A DNA stretch of 64,000 bases, taken from contig NZ_OBEK01000005.1 in assembly GCF_900215625.1 (NCBI RefSeq), forward strand, positions 124,001 through 188,000, given 5' to 3'. Below are positions 1 to 8,412 of this stretch, in pieces (the stretch's first letter is position 1; every line of letters begins with the position of its first letter). The notes beneath the pieces are model-generated. The model worked only from the letters and a program-made list of their open reading frames with translations. It ran no database searches and was not told where the DNA came from. The stretch comes from Terribacillus aidingensis (GTDB lineage Bacteria > Bacillota > Bacilli > Bacillales > Amphibacillaceae). The translations under genes were made by a program, and so were the position numbers.

Positions 1-1665
1 TCCATTAAGCAAGCTGTACAGGTTGGCTCGGTTGCCAAATCCAGAGATGCGACTGACACTTTCCCGTTTCATATCAATATTCAAATCGTAATAATAGAAA
101 AACAGCAGATTCTTATTCAGAATGCTTGAATAGATACTTACGCCAGGAAATCCTTGCACAAGATTTGTGTTGTTTCGATTATCTGTTTTCCATTCCAGTC
201 TTGTAAAACGATCATCTGCGTTCAACACTTCGTGAATCAATTCCTGCTGCTCTTTACTGGCATATTGATCACTCGTCAAAAATTCCAAAGCAGATGTCTC
301 TACATTACCAGCTTTCGTAAGCTGCGCTTCTTGATGTGCATTGATTAGCGGTATATAGGTTGCAAAGACTACGAGCATACATAGCCCTAATATTACTGAC
401 TTTCGTTTCCATGCATACAATAGAAAAGCTAGCAACACGAATGCCACACCAGTCCAAACTTGTTTTGCCCAATCATCTGCCCATTCTAAAGTCAGGTCAT
501 GACGCAAATAAAGACTGTACAATAAGATAACAAGACCTATCGAAAACAATAGATGCCACTTTCTCACTTTAGATAGTAATGTAGTTCCCACAGCAATCGT
601 TCCCGCGATGACAAACATGGATATATATTCAAAACGGTATTGCGGTGCAGAAAAGCCATTAAAAATACTTGCAATCCGAGGACTGCCTTGGAAGAAAATG
701 AACAGGATGCTCAATAGTGCAAATAAACGAAACAACTTGTTTTTATAAAATCCAATCGTACAAACTAGCAAAACAAACAGAACAGGTACAAATAGCGTTC
801 GGCTTGTGAACAAAATATTGTCTTCATTTTCATAGAAAGGAATAACATCTTCGAAGGCCGGCCGATAATTGTTCAAGAAAGCATATACTGCCGGCACGAA
901 TGAAATAGCACCAATTCCAAATCCGAGCATGACTGCAGGCACAAAGTAGAGTAATTGTGTCCTAATTGGCACTTCATTATCGGAAAGCTTGATAATCCAT
1001 CTGGAAATTACATAAATTCCAATAAACAAAAAGCTTATGTAAGAGAAATAAAAATTATCAAAAACAGACAGTGCTACTGCAGCGATCATCCAATACGGCT
1101 TGCGCTCACGGATGATTTTCTCTGCGCCTAATATAAGCAGCGGCAGCCAAAGAAACGCATTGGCGAAAAACTCCCAATACACAACATGCCGAAAATAAAT
1201 TGCGCTTCCGGCATAAAAACAAGCCCCTATGAATGCAGGCACAATCGGGATACGCAAGTAGCGAAATACACCGACTGTAAGCAGCAATGCTGCAGCAAGC
1301 CGGATAATGCTTACCGGTAAAATTGCCTTTGCCCATGTCATAACATCCGGGCTGCCAATAAAACCGACTAATTCTAAGCCTTTGAATGACAGAAAGGTTA
1401 GCAGGTACACGATACTCGTTGAGAAATAGTAAGCGAGCTGACTATAAATACCGCCGCCAAGCCCGAACGAAAAGGAATAAAAGAAATTCCCCTGTGTGTA
1501 TTGCTCATATAAATGCTGCTTGAATGGCAGCATCTGCGCCATTCCGTCGTTAGGTCCAAGCATAAAACGACCATCGAAGTATTCGCTGATAAAGTGCATA
1601 TGTACAGCAATTGAAAAAACCAGCGCTGCCAAGATAAGCAGCACAACTTTGCCTCTACGCTTCAT
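1..1665 (-). CDS. yfhO: YfhO-family polytopic membrane glycosyltransferase (3' end outside window)
   Basis: Reading from an ATG at 1665 towards base 1 gives 555 codons without a stop, so the C-terminus lies beyond the left edge. The N-terminus (MKRRGKVVLLILAALVF) is a membrane segment followed by the loop SEYFDGRFMLGPNDGMAQML and about ten more hydrophobic helices, the organisation of YfhO GT-C fold proteins. In B. subtilis YfhO works with CsbB and GtcA to add GlcNAc to lipoteichoic acid outside the membrane; I infer the same role because the gene overlaps gtcA by 11 bp and follows csbB on the same strand. Family assignment is from remembered sequence pattern; the sugar and acceptor are not visible in the DNA. 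Confidence 0.85.
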   Translation of the reverse strand, partial: MKRRGKVVLLILAALVFSIAVHMHFISEYFDGRFMLGPNDGMAQMLPFKQHLYEQYTQGNFFYSFSFGLGGGIYSQLAYYFSTSIVYLLTFLSFKGLELVGFIGSPDVMTWAKAILPVSIIRLAAALLLTVGVFRYLRIPIVPAFIGACFYAGSAIYFRHVVYWEFFANAFLWLPLLILGAEKIIRERKPYWMIAAVALSVFDNFYFSYISFLFIGIYVISRWIIKLSDNEVPIRTQLLYFVPAVMLGFGIGAISFVPAVYAFLNNYRPAFEDVIPFYENEDNILFTSRTLFVPVLFVLLVCTIGFYKNKLFRLFALLSILFIFFQGSPRIASIFNGFSAPQYRFEYISMFVIAGTIAVGTTLLSKVRKWHLLFSIGLVILLYSLYLRHDLTLEWADDWAKQVWTGVAFVLLAFLLYAWKRKSVILGLCMLVVFATYIPLINAHQEAQLTKAGNVETSALEFLTSDQYASKEQQELIHEVLNADDRFTRLEWKTDNRNNTNLVQGFPGVSIYSSILNKNLLFFYYYDLNIDMKRESVSRISGFGNRANLYSLLNG

Positions 1666-2059
1666 GTGTCACATCCTCACGTCCATTCTTCATAATTTTA
1701 CTTGTGATAACAAACGTGATGGGCACTGTAATGAAGACAGCTGCAATTGGTGCCACCGTGCCGCTCCAGCCTAGAACTTCAATGAATAAAGACACAAGAA
1801 CAGAGGAGACCGCTATATTGACTGCCTGTGTTAAAGGAAACTGGAAAAACTTGCGCCAAGTCGGTCTTACCCCATATGTGAAATAACTATTTAAGAAAAA
1901 CGAGAAAATCATACTTAAGATTACGCCAATCCAATGAGACAGAAGATAAAACACGTCTGCAACTTGATAGAAAAGCAAGTAAATAAGGTAATAACAAATC
2001 GTATTAAGTACCCCAACAATTACAAATCTGGTGAATTCAAGCTTCCATATTTTTTTCAT
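1655..2059 (-). CDS. gtcA: GtrA/GtcA-family lipid-linked sugar flippase
   Basis: A 134-residue protein with four membrane helices (starting KIWKLEFTRFVIVGVLNTIC), the size and topology of the GtrA/DPMS_TMD family, which moves undecaprenyl-phosphate-linked sugars across the membrane. The start chosen is the ATG at 2059; an in-frame ATG 18 bp upstream is also possible but gives an unusual MRKRNI leader. The gene overlaps the end of csbB by 23 bp and the start of yfhO by 11 bp, so the three are translationally coupled. Known family role is flipping the lipid-sugar; the specific substrate here is inferred from the neighbours. Confidence 0.85.
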   Translation of the reverse strand: MKKIWKLEFTRFVIVGVLNTICYYLIYLLFYQVADVFYLLSHWIGVILSMIFSFFLNSYFTYGVRPTWRKFFQFPLTQAVNIAVSSVLVSLFIEVLGWSGTVAPIAAVFITVPITFVITSKIMKNGREDVTHEA

Positions 2060-2999
2060 AATGTTTCTTTTCCTCAATATTTGTATCTTTAATTAGATAG
2101 TGCGGTCTGCGTTTTGTTTCATTGTAGATACGGCCGATGTATTCCCCGATTACACCTAAACTCACAAGCTGAACGCCTCCGAGGAAGAGAATAGCCGTAA
2201 TCAATGTAAAATAACCAGGTGTGATAACTCCTCGCACGAGTACTTCAACAAATGTGTACAAAATATAAGCGATAGAAAGGAACAATACCATAAATCCCGC
2301 ATACAAGCACATACGCAGCGGTTTCGTATTAAACGACACAACACCGTCAATTCCATAATTAATTAATTTTCCAAGCGACCATTTGGACTCGCCATTTTGA
2401 CGGATCACGTTATTGTAATATACCGTTTTCTGTTCGAATCCAATCCAGGAAAATAGCCCTTTCGAAAAACGATTGCCTTCACTTAAAATCAGCAGTGCAT
2501 CAATCGCCCTTCTGCTGAGCAAGCGAAAGTCACCAACTCCGTTTTGTATTCGAACATCAATGAACTTGTTCATAACCTGATAATACATAGTCGAAAGCAA
2601 TTTGCGCGGAAAGCTTTCTCCCTTCCTGTTCCGCCGGGCAATTACTTGGTCATACCCTTCTTCGAAACCCGCCAGCAAGTCATGCAGCAGGGCAACGGGA
2701 TGCTGTAAGTCGGCATCAATAACAACTGCACAATCGCCCTTCGCATGCTGAAAGCCCGCCAATATAGCTGCTTCTTTTCCAAAGTTTCTCGTGAATGATA
2801 GATAATGCACATTATAATGCTGATCCGCCAATTCCTTCAGCTCCAGCAGCGTCGTATCTGAGCTCCCATCATCTATATAGATCACCTCATAATCATAAGA
2901 AGAATATTGTAATTCCTTTGTAAGTTCTTCATAAAAAAGCTCTACATTATCAGCTTCATTATACGAAGGCACAATTACAGATAGTAATTTTGCAGCCAT
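2037..2999 (-). CDS. csbB: CsbB-type family 2 glycosyltransferase with C-terminal membrane anchor
   Basis: 320 residues. The N-terminal GT-A domain carries LSVIVPSYNEADN, the nucleotide-sugar motif DDGSSD near residue 43 and DADLQHP (the metal-binding DxD region) near 95. Two hydrophobic helices near 230-300 anchor it to the membrane, as in dolichol-phosphate-mannose-synthase-like enzymes. Predicted to load GlcNAc (or another sugar) onto undecaprenyl phosphate on the cytoplasmic face. First gene of an overlapping csbB-gtcA-yfhO operon; the ATG at 2999 follows TGGAGGGAAAAGA. In B. subtilis csbB is under stress sigma factors; a weak sigma-B-like site lies at 3079-3103. Confidence 0.88.
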   Translation of the reverse strand: MAAKLLSVIVPSYNEADNVELFYEELTKELQYSSYDYEVIYIDDGSSDTTLLELKELADQHYNVHYLSFTRNFGKEAAILAGFQHAKGDCAVVIDADLQHPVALLHDLLAGFEEGYDQVIARRNRKGESFPRKLLSTMYYQVMNKFIDVRIQNGVGDFRLLSRRAIDALLILSEGNRFSKGLFSWIGFEQKTVYYNNVIRQNGESKWSLGKLINYGIDGVVSFNTKPLRMCLYAGFMVLFLSIAYILYTFVEVLVRGVITPGYFTLITAILFLGGVQLVSLGVIGEYIGRIYNETKRRPHYLIKDTNIEEKKHYEKNMEA

Positions 3000-3078
3000 T
3001 CTTTTCCCTCCATTAAGTAAAACCTTCTATATATGTATTGTTAAAATTGTGGGCGGGTTGCTATCTTATTATACTTCA

Positions 3079-3103
3079 CTACCCCAATTTCGTCAGTTTA
3101 CAT
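3079..3103 (-). promoter_or_regulatory. Weak sigma-B-like promoter candidate for csbB
   Basis: On the minus strand ATGTAA, 13 bp, GGGTAG. The -10 half is close to the sigma-B consensus GGGTAT, but the -35 matches GTTTAA at only four of six positions. It lies about 80 bp before the csbB start. B. subtilis csbB is a stress-sigma gene, which is the main reason to list it. Confidence 0.3.
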
Positions 3104-3154
3104 CCTGCCAGATAGAGGGAACAGTTAATAAAAAGGAAAAAAGGAGCAGACCAC

Positions 3155-4009
3155 ATGCAAAAATTAGTAGCAATAGACCTAGATGGAACATTTCTTAATG
3201 AAAACTATACAATATCGTCGCTTCATGCAGATACTGTCAAAAAGGCCCAGAAAAAAGGGGCACAAATTGTAATTGCAACAGGAAGAGCCCAATTCGATGT
3301 GCAGCGCCTTTTCCATGATCAAGACCTGTCTGCTTGGGTTATCGGTGCCAATGGTGCAACTACGTATGATCCAGACGGCACCCTAACACTTCCCCTGCCA
3401 CTTAAGACGGTTTATGCAAAAGAAATTGTCCGCTGGTTGGCGGAAGAAAATTACTACTTTGAAATAGTAACAGATAAGGAGATATTCATTACGTCCAATG
3501 CGAAGCAGCTACTCGAAGATGAAATGGATATCGTCCAACAGGCAGACAAAGAAGAAATGAAAAAAGCAAAAGAGCGGCAGCTAGGACAAGCAAATATGAA
3601 GGAAATTGATGACTATATGCGTGTCTTCCAAGCAGAGAAAGATATTTACAAAGTAACCATTGTTAGTTTTGATGAAGAAAGAAGACGTGTAGCAGCGGAC
3701 ACATTAGGTAAGAATGATTTAAATCTCTACTCTTCCGCTGACTTTAATATGGAGATTGTGGATGGCCAAGCATCTAAAGGGCATGCGTTGAAGAAACTCG
3801 CGAATAAATTAGACATAAAAAAAGATGACATTATTGCCATTGGAGACAGTATGAATGACTTGCCGATGCTGGAGGCCGCAGGCACCAAGGTTGCCATGGG
3901 CAACGCAACAGATGAAGTGAAAGAAGCATGTGACTACACGACAGATACAAACGAAGAAAATGGTGTTGCAACCATGCTTGAGCGTGAAATACTGAAAAGG
4001 AAAGACTGA
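3155..4009 (+). CDS. HAD-superfamily Cof-type sugar phosphatase
   Basis: 284 residues with the HAD motif I DLDGTFLNE at residues 8-16 (nucleophile and acid Asp), motif II ATGR, and motif IV GDSMNDLPML near 230, with the C2-type cap expected between them. This is the Cof/YidA/YwpJ group that dephosphorylates sugar phosphates or flavin and pyridoxal phosphates; the exact substrate cannot be read. Start ATG preceded by AAGGAGCAGACCAC. It stands alone, divergent from csbB, and ends at a strong terminator. A second Cof-type paralog occurs at 16521-17417. Confidence 0.9.
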   Translation: MQKLVAIDLDGTFLNENYTISSLHADTVKKAQKKGAQIVIATGRAQFDVQRLFHDQDLSAWVIGANGATTYDPDGTLTLPLPLKTVYAKEIVRWLAEENYYFEIVTDKEIFITSNAKQLLEDEMDIVQQADKEEMKKAKERQLGQANMKEIDDYMRVFQAEKDIYKVTIVSFDEERRRVAADTLGKNDLNLYSSADFNMEIVDGQASKGHALKKLANKLDIKKDDIIAIGDSMNDLPMLEAAGTKVAMGNATDEVKEACDYTTDTNEENGVATMLEREILKRKD

Positions 4010-4061
4010 TCTAGAGCCACTGAAAACATAATAGCTGTTCAGGAAAAAGATATATTCACAT

Positions 4062-4107
4062 AAAAAGCAGAAGGTCACCTGATATACAGAGATGCCTTCT
4101 GCTTTTT
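4062..4107. terminator. Bidirectional intrinsic terminator
   Basis: Perfect 13-bp inverted repeat (AAAAAGCAGAAGG and its complement) around a 20-base loop; A-rich on one side and T-rich on the other, so it can serve both the HAD gene and the convergent reductase gene. Confidence 0.85.
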
Positions 4108-4135
4108 AAGCGCAAATATTTTTCAGCGGCATTGC

Positions 4136-5140
4136 TTACCCGCCTCTATTCTTTTGATATTCAATTGTACTATATACTTGTGCACTTGCAGACGGATCTA
4201 AGTATAGTTTTGCACTATTAACTGCGGTGATCGTTTCTGCAAACCCTGTCGCAATAAGCATATTTTTTTTCGGATAATGCACAGCGTCTCCCGCCGCATA
4301 TATCCCCGGTATATTTGTCGCCATTTCATAATCAACAATAACTTTGTGCTTATCCGTCTCAATTCCCCAATTAGCAAACGGTGTTTGCGTGAGATTTACA
4401 TTCTCATAATATAGTAGAGCATCCGTTTCCAACATCGTTTCCATTCCATCTTTTTCAACTAACAGCGTGTGCAATCCCTGGTTATTCCCCAACAGCTTCG
4501 TCACTTTATGGTTGTATTTGACCTTAATCGACGTCTCCGCTAATGCTTCAATGACTTGCGGCGGCGTATAGAGAAAATAATCACGGTGATTAAGCAGCGT
4601 TACTTCTTTTGCTGTCTTCTCCAATGCCATCGCCCAGTCAATTCCTGTACGGTTGGCTGCATAAACAACAACACACTGATTCAGGAAGTTTTCAGGCGAC
4701 TTCAAATAGTAATGAAGGTTTTTCTCTTCATACAGGGAAGCTTCTTCAAGCGGAAGTGGTTTCATTTGGTAGGTTCCCATTCCGCAAGTGAGGATGACTG
4801 TCCTTGTCATGTATAGCGCACCTTGCGTTGTCACCAATTCAAATATACCATCACTTCGCTTTCTGACATGTTCAACGAATTCGCCTGTTATGGTTTCTGG
4901 TTCTGCTTTTCTGCTTTGTTCCAGCAGCTGGGCGACCATCTTCTCCCCTGTGGCAGCAGGATAAGCACCGACATCATAAATGTGCTTCTCTGGATAAAAC
5001 TGCGCTACTTTTCCGCCAAATCCTGCCGTCGCTTCGATTAGTAAAGTTGTCATCTTGCGCAATCTTGTATAAAAAGATGCATACAATCCTGTCGTTCCGC
5101 CCCCAACAATGATGACGTCGTATATGAAATCATTCCGCAC
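4136..5140 (-). CDS. Ferredoxin/flavodoxin-NADP(+) oxidoreductase type 2 (YumC/YcgT-like)
   Basis: 334 residues of the thioredoxin-reductase-like FNR family. The FAD Rossmann motif VIIVGGGTTGLYASF is at the N-terminus, the flavin-binding GGKVAQFYPEKHIYDVGAYP follows at about 43-62, and GIYAAGDAVHYPKKNMLIATGF near the C-terminus binds FAD. No CxxC redox pair is present, which separates it from thioredoxin reductase. It should pass electrons between NADPH and ferredoxin or flavodoxin. The start is a GTG at 5140, chosen because AAGGAGG lies 8 bp upstream. Two paralogs (YumC, YcgT) exist in B. subtilis; I cannot tell which this is. Confidence 0.85.
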   Translation of the reverse strand: MRNDFIYDVIIVGGGTTGLYASFYTRLRKMTTLLIEATAGFGGKVAQFYPEKHIYDVGAYPAATGEKMVAQLLEQSRKAEPETITGEFVEHVRKRSDGIFELVTTQGALYMTRTVILTCGMGTYQMKPLPLEEASLYEEKNLHYYLKSPENFLNQCVVVYAANRTGIDWAMALEKTAKEVTLLNHRDYFLYTPPQVIEALAETSIKVKYNHKVTKLLGNNQGLHTLLVEKDGMETMLETDALLYYENVNLTQTPFANWGIETDKHKVIVDYEMATNIPGIYAAGDAVHYPKKNMLIATGFAETITAVNSAKLYLDPSASAQVYSTIEYQKNRGG

Positions 5141-5212
5141 TTCCTATTCCTCCTTTTTACAAAGACGTTAATTTACTATAATTACACCATTTCTTGGTTT
5201 GCTTTTTCTTCG

Positions 5213-5235
5213 CTTGGGTATACAATATACCCAAG
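5213..5235. promoter_or_regulatory. Perfect 10-3-10 palindrome between divergent genes, candidate operator
   Basis: Arms CTTGGGTATA and TATACCCAAG are exact complements around CAA. It lies 35 bp before the c-di-GMP gene and 73 bp before the FNR gene. No T-run follows, so it is not a terminator; an operator for a dimeric regulator is the simplest reading. The regulator is unknown. Confidence 0.65.
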
Positions 5236-5269
5236 ACTATAGAACTACTCAACAACTTGGAGGAACTTT

Positions 5270-7330
5270 ATGCAAGAAATCACTGGGACTTATAACGTCA
5301 CTTTTGTCATCGTATCCGTTATTATTGCTATGCTTTCATCCTATATCGCTTTAGATATGTGTTCCAGAATAAACAGGACCACTGGCTGGCGAAAATTATA
5401 TTGGTTCCTATCTAGCTCGATATTGATGGCGCTCGGCATCTGGTCCGTGCACTTTCTTTCCATACTGGCTTATAAATTGCCGACAGAAGTTACATATGAT
5501 CCAGGAATGGTTACCTTGTCCGTATTTTTTGCGTTTCTGGGTACCTCAATCGCCTTTTACCTTTCCTCTATCAGACTTACCGTATTCGGACTTATTTTGG
5601 GCAGTATCTGTATGGGAGCTGCAATTTCAAGTATGCATTGCATAGGCATGATGGGCGTGCGTCTGGATGGCATGATGCACCATGACGGCTTATATTTCTA
5701 CTTATCTATAGTCATTGCCGTTATAGCATCATGTGTCGCTTTTCTGCTTTTCCACTATTTCCAGCGCAATAACGGGAAGATACAGCATCTATTTAAATTA
5801 GCAAGTGCTCTTACAATGGGTGTTGCTATTTGTGGGATGCACTATACAGTAATGAAGGCCGCTGTTGTCTATGTAAACAGCCGCTCCGTTCTGCCTGAAC
5901 CTATCTCCACACCAAACAATGTAAATCTAGCTATCAGTGTAATGCTTGTCATTCTGCTCACACAAGTCTTAGCTTTTGTCTCCACCACTACAGATCAGAA
6001 ACTAGCTAAGCAAGCAGAACAATTACACTATATCGCAAATCATGATGAATTGACGAAGATACCGAACCGGCGATATTTTGAACAAGAGCTTCGTGACTAC
6101 TTAGAGAATAGAACAGATGAGACAGCCGCGCTGTTTTTTATGGATTTAGACCGATTTAAAGCCGTCAATGACACACTCGGTCATAAGTTCGGCGATAAAC
6201 TGCTGCAGCTTGTGACATTGCGGCTGTCACGCATGCTTCCAAAACAAAGCGTGCTAGCACGGCTTGGCGGAGATGAATTTACCTTGCTGTATTCGGGAGC
6301 CACGCGGGAAAACGCAGCGCAGCTCGCACAAGCAATTATTCAAAGCGTGGAAGAACCGTTTATTATAGAAGGAAGAAAAGTGAACGTAAGCACCAGTGTT
6401 GGTGTAGCATTAATCCCTGACAACGGTACGACCAGCAAAGAAGTAATGCGCTTCGCTGATATCGCCATGTACTTAGCAAAAGAAAGCGGCCGATCCAATT
6501 ATAAATTTTTTGCTAACGAAACGTTACAAAATAAGCAGCCGATTCTGCTGGAATCGGAGTTGTGCAGTGCCATTGCCAATGGAGAAATTCAAGTGTTTTT
6601 CCAGCCTAAAATGGCAAGTACAGGGGATTGTTTATATGGGATGGAGGCTTTATGCCGCTGGATTCATCCTGTTCATGGAATTATCCCGCCTGCACAGTTT
6701 ATCCCGTTGGCAGAGAAAAACGGTGATATTGTAGTTCTTGATAAAAAAATGATTGAGCTAGTATTTGCTGAGATGAACAAAAAAGCATTCCATGGCTTAC
6801 ATGTGGCGGTCAACATTAGTACACAGCAGTTTTATAATAACCATTTTGTAAGTTTTATCCATAAACAAATGCAGGACAATCCGGAAGTTGATGTATCCAA
6901 ACTAGAGATTGAAATAACAGAGGAAACAGCGATACAAGACGTGGAAGGTGCCGCCCAAACCATTACAGAACTAAAAGAGCTTGGCATCCGCATTGCATTG
7001 GATGACTTTGGAAAAGGATTCAATAGCCTGAATTACTTGAAGCAGCTCCCAGTAGACACATTGAAAATTGATCGTGCCTTCATTGCCAATCTGCCGGAAG
7101 ATTTTCAGGATCAAGCAATTGTCTCTTCTATCGTAACTTTAGCGAAGAAACTTGAACTTGCTATCGTGGCAGAAGGCGTGGAAAGTCAAGAACAGTTGAA
7201 TTGGGTACAAGATTTGAAATGTGATTATGCTCAAGGCTATATGTTTAGCAAGCCTTTGCAAACAAGTGAATTTCTTACTTATCTCCAAGCTTTTAATAAG
7301 GAATATAAGAAAGAAGTGCGCCCTGTATGA
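5270..7330 (+). CDS. MHYT-GGDEF-EAL cyclic-di-GMP turnover protein
   Basis: 686 residues. Residues 1-250 form a seven-helix MHYT sensor with the metal-ligand motifs WSVHFLS, SMHCIGM and GMHYTVM, proposed in this family to sense O2, CO or NO through copper. A GGDEF domain follows (ANHDELTKIPNRR, then ARLGGDEFTLLY) with the diguanylate cyclase signature intact; the RxxD inhibitory site expected before it is absent. The C-terminal EAL domain keeps EALCRW, NIS, EITEE, DDFGKGFNSL and VAEGVE, so phosphodiesterase activity is also plausible. Related to B. subtilis DgcW/YkoW in architecture. The ATG follows TTGGAGGAACTTT. It ends in a terminator shared with guaD. Confidence 0.9.
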   Translation: MQEITGTYNVTFVIVSVIIAMLSSYIALDMCSRINRTTGWRKLYWFLSSSILMALGIWSVHFLSILAYKLPTEVTYDPGMVTLSVFFAFLGTSIAFYLSSIRLTVFGLILGSICMGAAISSMHCIGMMGVRLDGMMHHDGLYFYLSIVIAVIASCVAFLLFHYFQRNNGKIQHLFKLASALTMGVAICGMHYTVMKAAVVYVNSRSVLPEPISTPNNVNLAISVMLVILLTQVLAFVSTTTDQKLAKQAEQLHYIANHDELTKIPNRRYFEQELRDYLENRTDETAALFFMDLDRFKAVNDTLGHKFGDKLLQLVTLRLSRMLPKQSVLARLGGDEFTLLYSGATRENAAQLAQAIIQSVEEPFIIEGRKVNVSTSVGVALIPDNGTTSKEVMRFADIAMYLAKESGRSNYKFFANETLQNKQPILLESELCSAIANGEIQVFFQPKMASTGDCLYGMEALCRWIHPVHGIIPPAQFIPLAEKNGDIVVLDKKMIELVFAEMNKKAFHGLHVAVNISTQQFYNNHFVSFIHKQMQDNPEVDVSKLEIEITEETAIQDVEGAAQTITELKELGIRIALDDFGKGFNSLNYLKQLPVDTLKIDRAFIANLPEDFQDQAIVSSIVTLAKKLELAIVAEGVESQEQLNWVQDLKCDYAQGYMFSKPLQTSEFLTYLQAFNKEYKKEVRPV

Positions 7331-7348
7331 CAGGGTGCACCTTCTTTT
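7311..7348. terminator. Bidirectional terminator overlapping both stop codons
   Basis: Imperfect inverted repeat AAGAAGTGCGCCCTG against CAGGGTGCACCTTCTT with TATGA as loop; it includes the end of the EAL gene and touches the end of guaD. Confidence 0.65.
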
Positions 7349-7817
7349 AATATTCAACTTTATCTTCCTTTTCCATCCATGCTCTCATTGGATTCGCTGT
7401 ACCGCATTCCTTTAGCTGTGTCGTTTGAATTTTTCTCTCTTGGTATGGTTTATTGATTTCTTGATAAATAAAATCATCGTCAAATCCAATTGCAGCGGCA
7501 TCTTTTTTTGTATATGCAAAGTACAATGCTTTTGGACGCGCCCAATAAATTGCTCCTAAACACATTGGACAAGGCTCGCAGCTCGAGTAAATGACACAAT
7601 CCCCCAATTCAAAGTGGCCGATACTGCTTGTGGCATTACGTATTGCCTGTATTTCAGCATGCGCTGTCGGGTCATGCAAACTTGTGACCAAGTTGGTTCC
7701 TTCTCCAATAATATGATCACCTCGGACAATTACAGCACCAAACGGTCCTCCCTTTCCGCTCTTCACATTTTCTGCAGCAAGTTTGCACGCATAATCTATA
7801 TAATATTGATGATTCAT
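7347..7817 (-). CDS. guaD: Guanine deaminase
   Basis: 156 residues, the same length as B. subtilis GuaD. The cytidine-deaminase-fold zinc site is complete: TAHAEIQAI (His plus catalytic Glu) and CEPCPMCLGAIYWARP (two Cys). The domain-swapped C-terminal segment GFDDDFIYQEINKPYQER matches the guanine deaminase subgroup rather than tRNA-adenosine deaminase TadA. It converts guanine to xanthine in purine salvage. Convergent with the c-di-GMP gene and divergent from the HxlR regulator; I see no purine operator in front of it. Confidence 0.9.
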   Translation of the reverse strand: MNHQYYIDYACKLAAENVKSGKGGPFGAVIVRGDHIIGEGTNLVTSLHDPTAHAEIQAIRNATSSIGHFELGDCVIYSSCEPCPMCLGAIYWARPKALYFAYTKKDAAAIGFDDDFIYQEINKPYQERKIQTTQLKECGTANPMRAWMEKEDKVEY

Positions 7818-7915
7818 TCCGTTTCCCCCAATACATCCTTTGTTTTATTATAGAATTATTCTTACTATTTCGCCAGTTTGTAAGGATAGAATCAACAGGA
7901 ATAGGAACAATATAC

Positions 7916-7944
7916 TTGTTACTTTTCGTAACCTCGTTTATAAT
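7916..7944 (+). promoter_or_regulatory. Sigma-A promoter of the HxlR gene with embedded operator GTTAC-N5-GTAAC
   Basis: TTGTTA (7916-7921), 17 bp, TATAAT (7939-7944) is an excellent vegetative promoter. The 15-bp palindrome GTTACTTTTCGTAAC at 7918-7932 begins inside the -35 box and fills the spacer, an arrangement typical of a repressor operator. The same shape recurs at 14494-14508 and 57440-57454. Autorepression by the downstream HxlR protein is inferred. Confidence 0.8.
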
Positions 7945-7993
7945 TAGGAAATAACAAATAAAGTAAACAGTGCTTTTACAGAGGTGATGATAG

Positions 7994-8329
7994 ATGAAAT
8001 CTGCAGATTTATGTCCGCGTTTTGAAACAGGAATGGAGCTCCTGAGCAAACGCTGGAATGGCTTTATCATTTTCCGCCTCTTAGAAGGATCACAGCGTTT
8101 CTCTGAATTGGAATCTTCCCTGCCAATCAGCGGCCGGCTGCTTTCAGAACGATTGAAAGAGCTGGAAGCAGCAGGTATTACTACAAGAACAGTATATCCG
8201 GACACACCTGTCCGTATTGAATATGAACTGACCGAAAAAGGTCGCGCATTGCGCCCTGTGATCACTTCTATAAAAGAATGGGCGGAAAAATGGGTTAATT
8301 CGGAAGAACTAGACTCCATGAATCAATAA
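7994..8329 (+). CDS. HxlR-family repressor, YodB/CatR-like thiol sensor
   Basis: 111 residues of winged helix-turn-helix (LLSKRWNGFIIFRLLEGSQRFSELE, then RLLSERLKELEAAGI and TPVRIEYELTEKGRAL). Cys7 in the N-terminal DLCPRFE motif is the only cysteine and corresponds to the redox-active N-terminal Cys of B. subtilis YodB and CatR, which respond to diamide, quinones and hypochlorite and repress nitroreductase, azoreductase and dioxygenase genes. Start ATG 4-5 bp after GAGGTGAT. Its own promoter carries a palindromic site also found before the nitroreductase at 13831 and the Old Yellow Enzyme at 57538. The choice between a YodB and a CatR ortholog is open. Confidence 0.85.
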   Translation: MKSADLCPRFETGMELLSKRWNGFIIFRLLEGSQRFSELESSLPISGRLLSERLKELEAAGITTRTVYPDTPVRIEYELTEKGRALRPVITSIKEWAEKWVNSEELDSMNQ

Positions 8330-8337
8330 TCAGCTTG

Positions 8338-8370
8338 AAAACCTGACCTTCTAATAGGACAGGTTTTTTT
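8338..8370 (+). terminator. Intrinsic terminator after the HxlR gene
   Basis: AAAACCTG ... CAGGTTTT stem followed by a run of T residues. Confidence 0.8.
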
Positions 8371-8412
8371 GTAGCGGACTGATTCTGAATTATACAAATA
8401 CTTGTAACACAG

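Noticed and set aside
7717-8319. 200-residue minus-strand ORF
   Set aside because: It runs antisense to the HxlR gene and through the start of guaD; both real genes have clear motifs.
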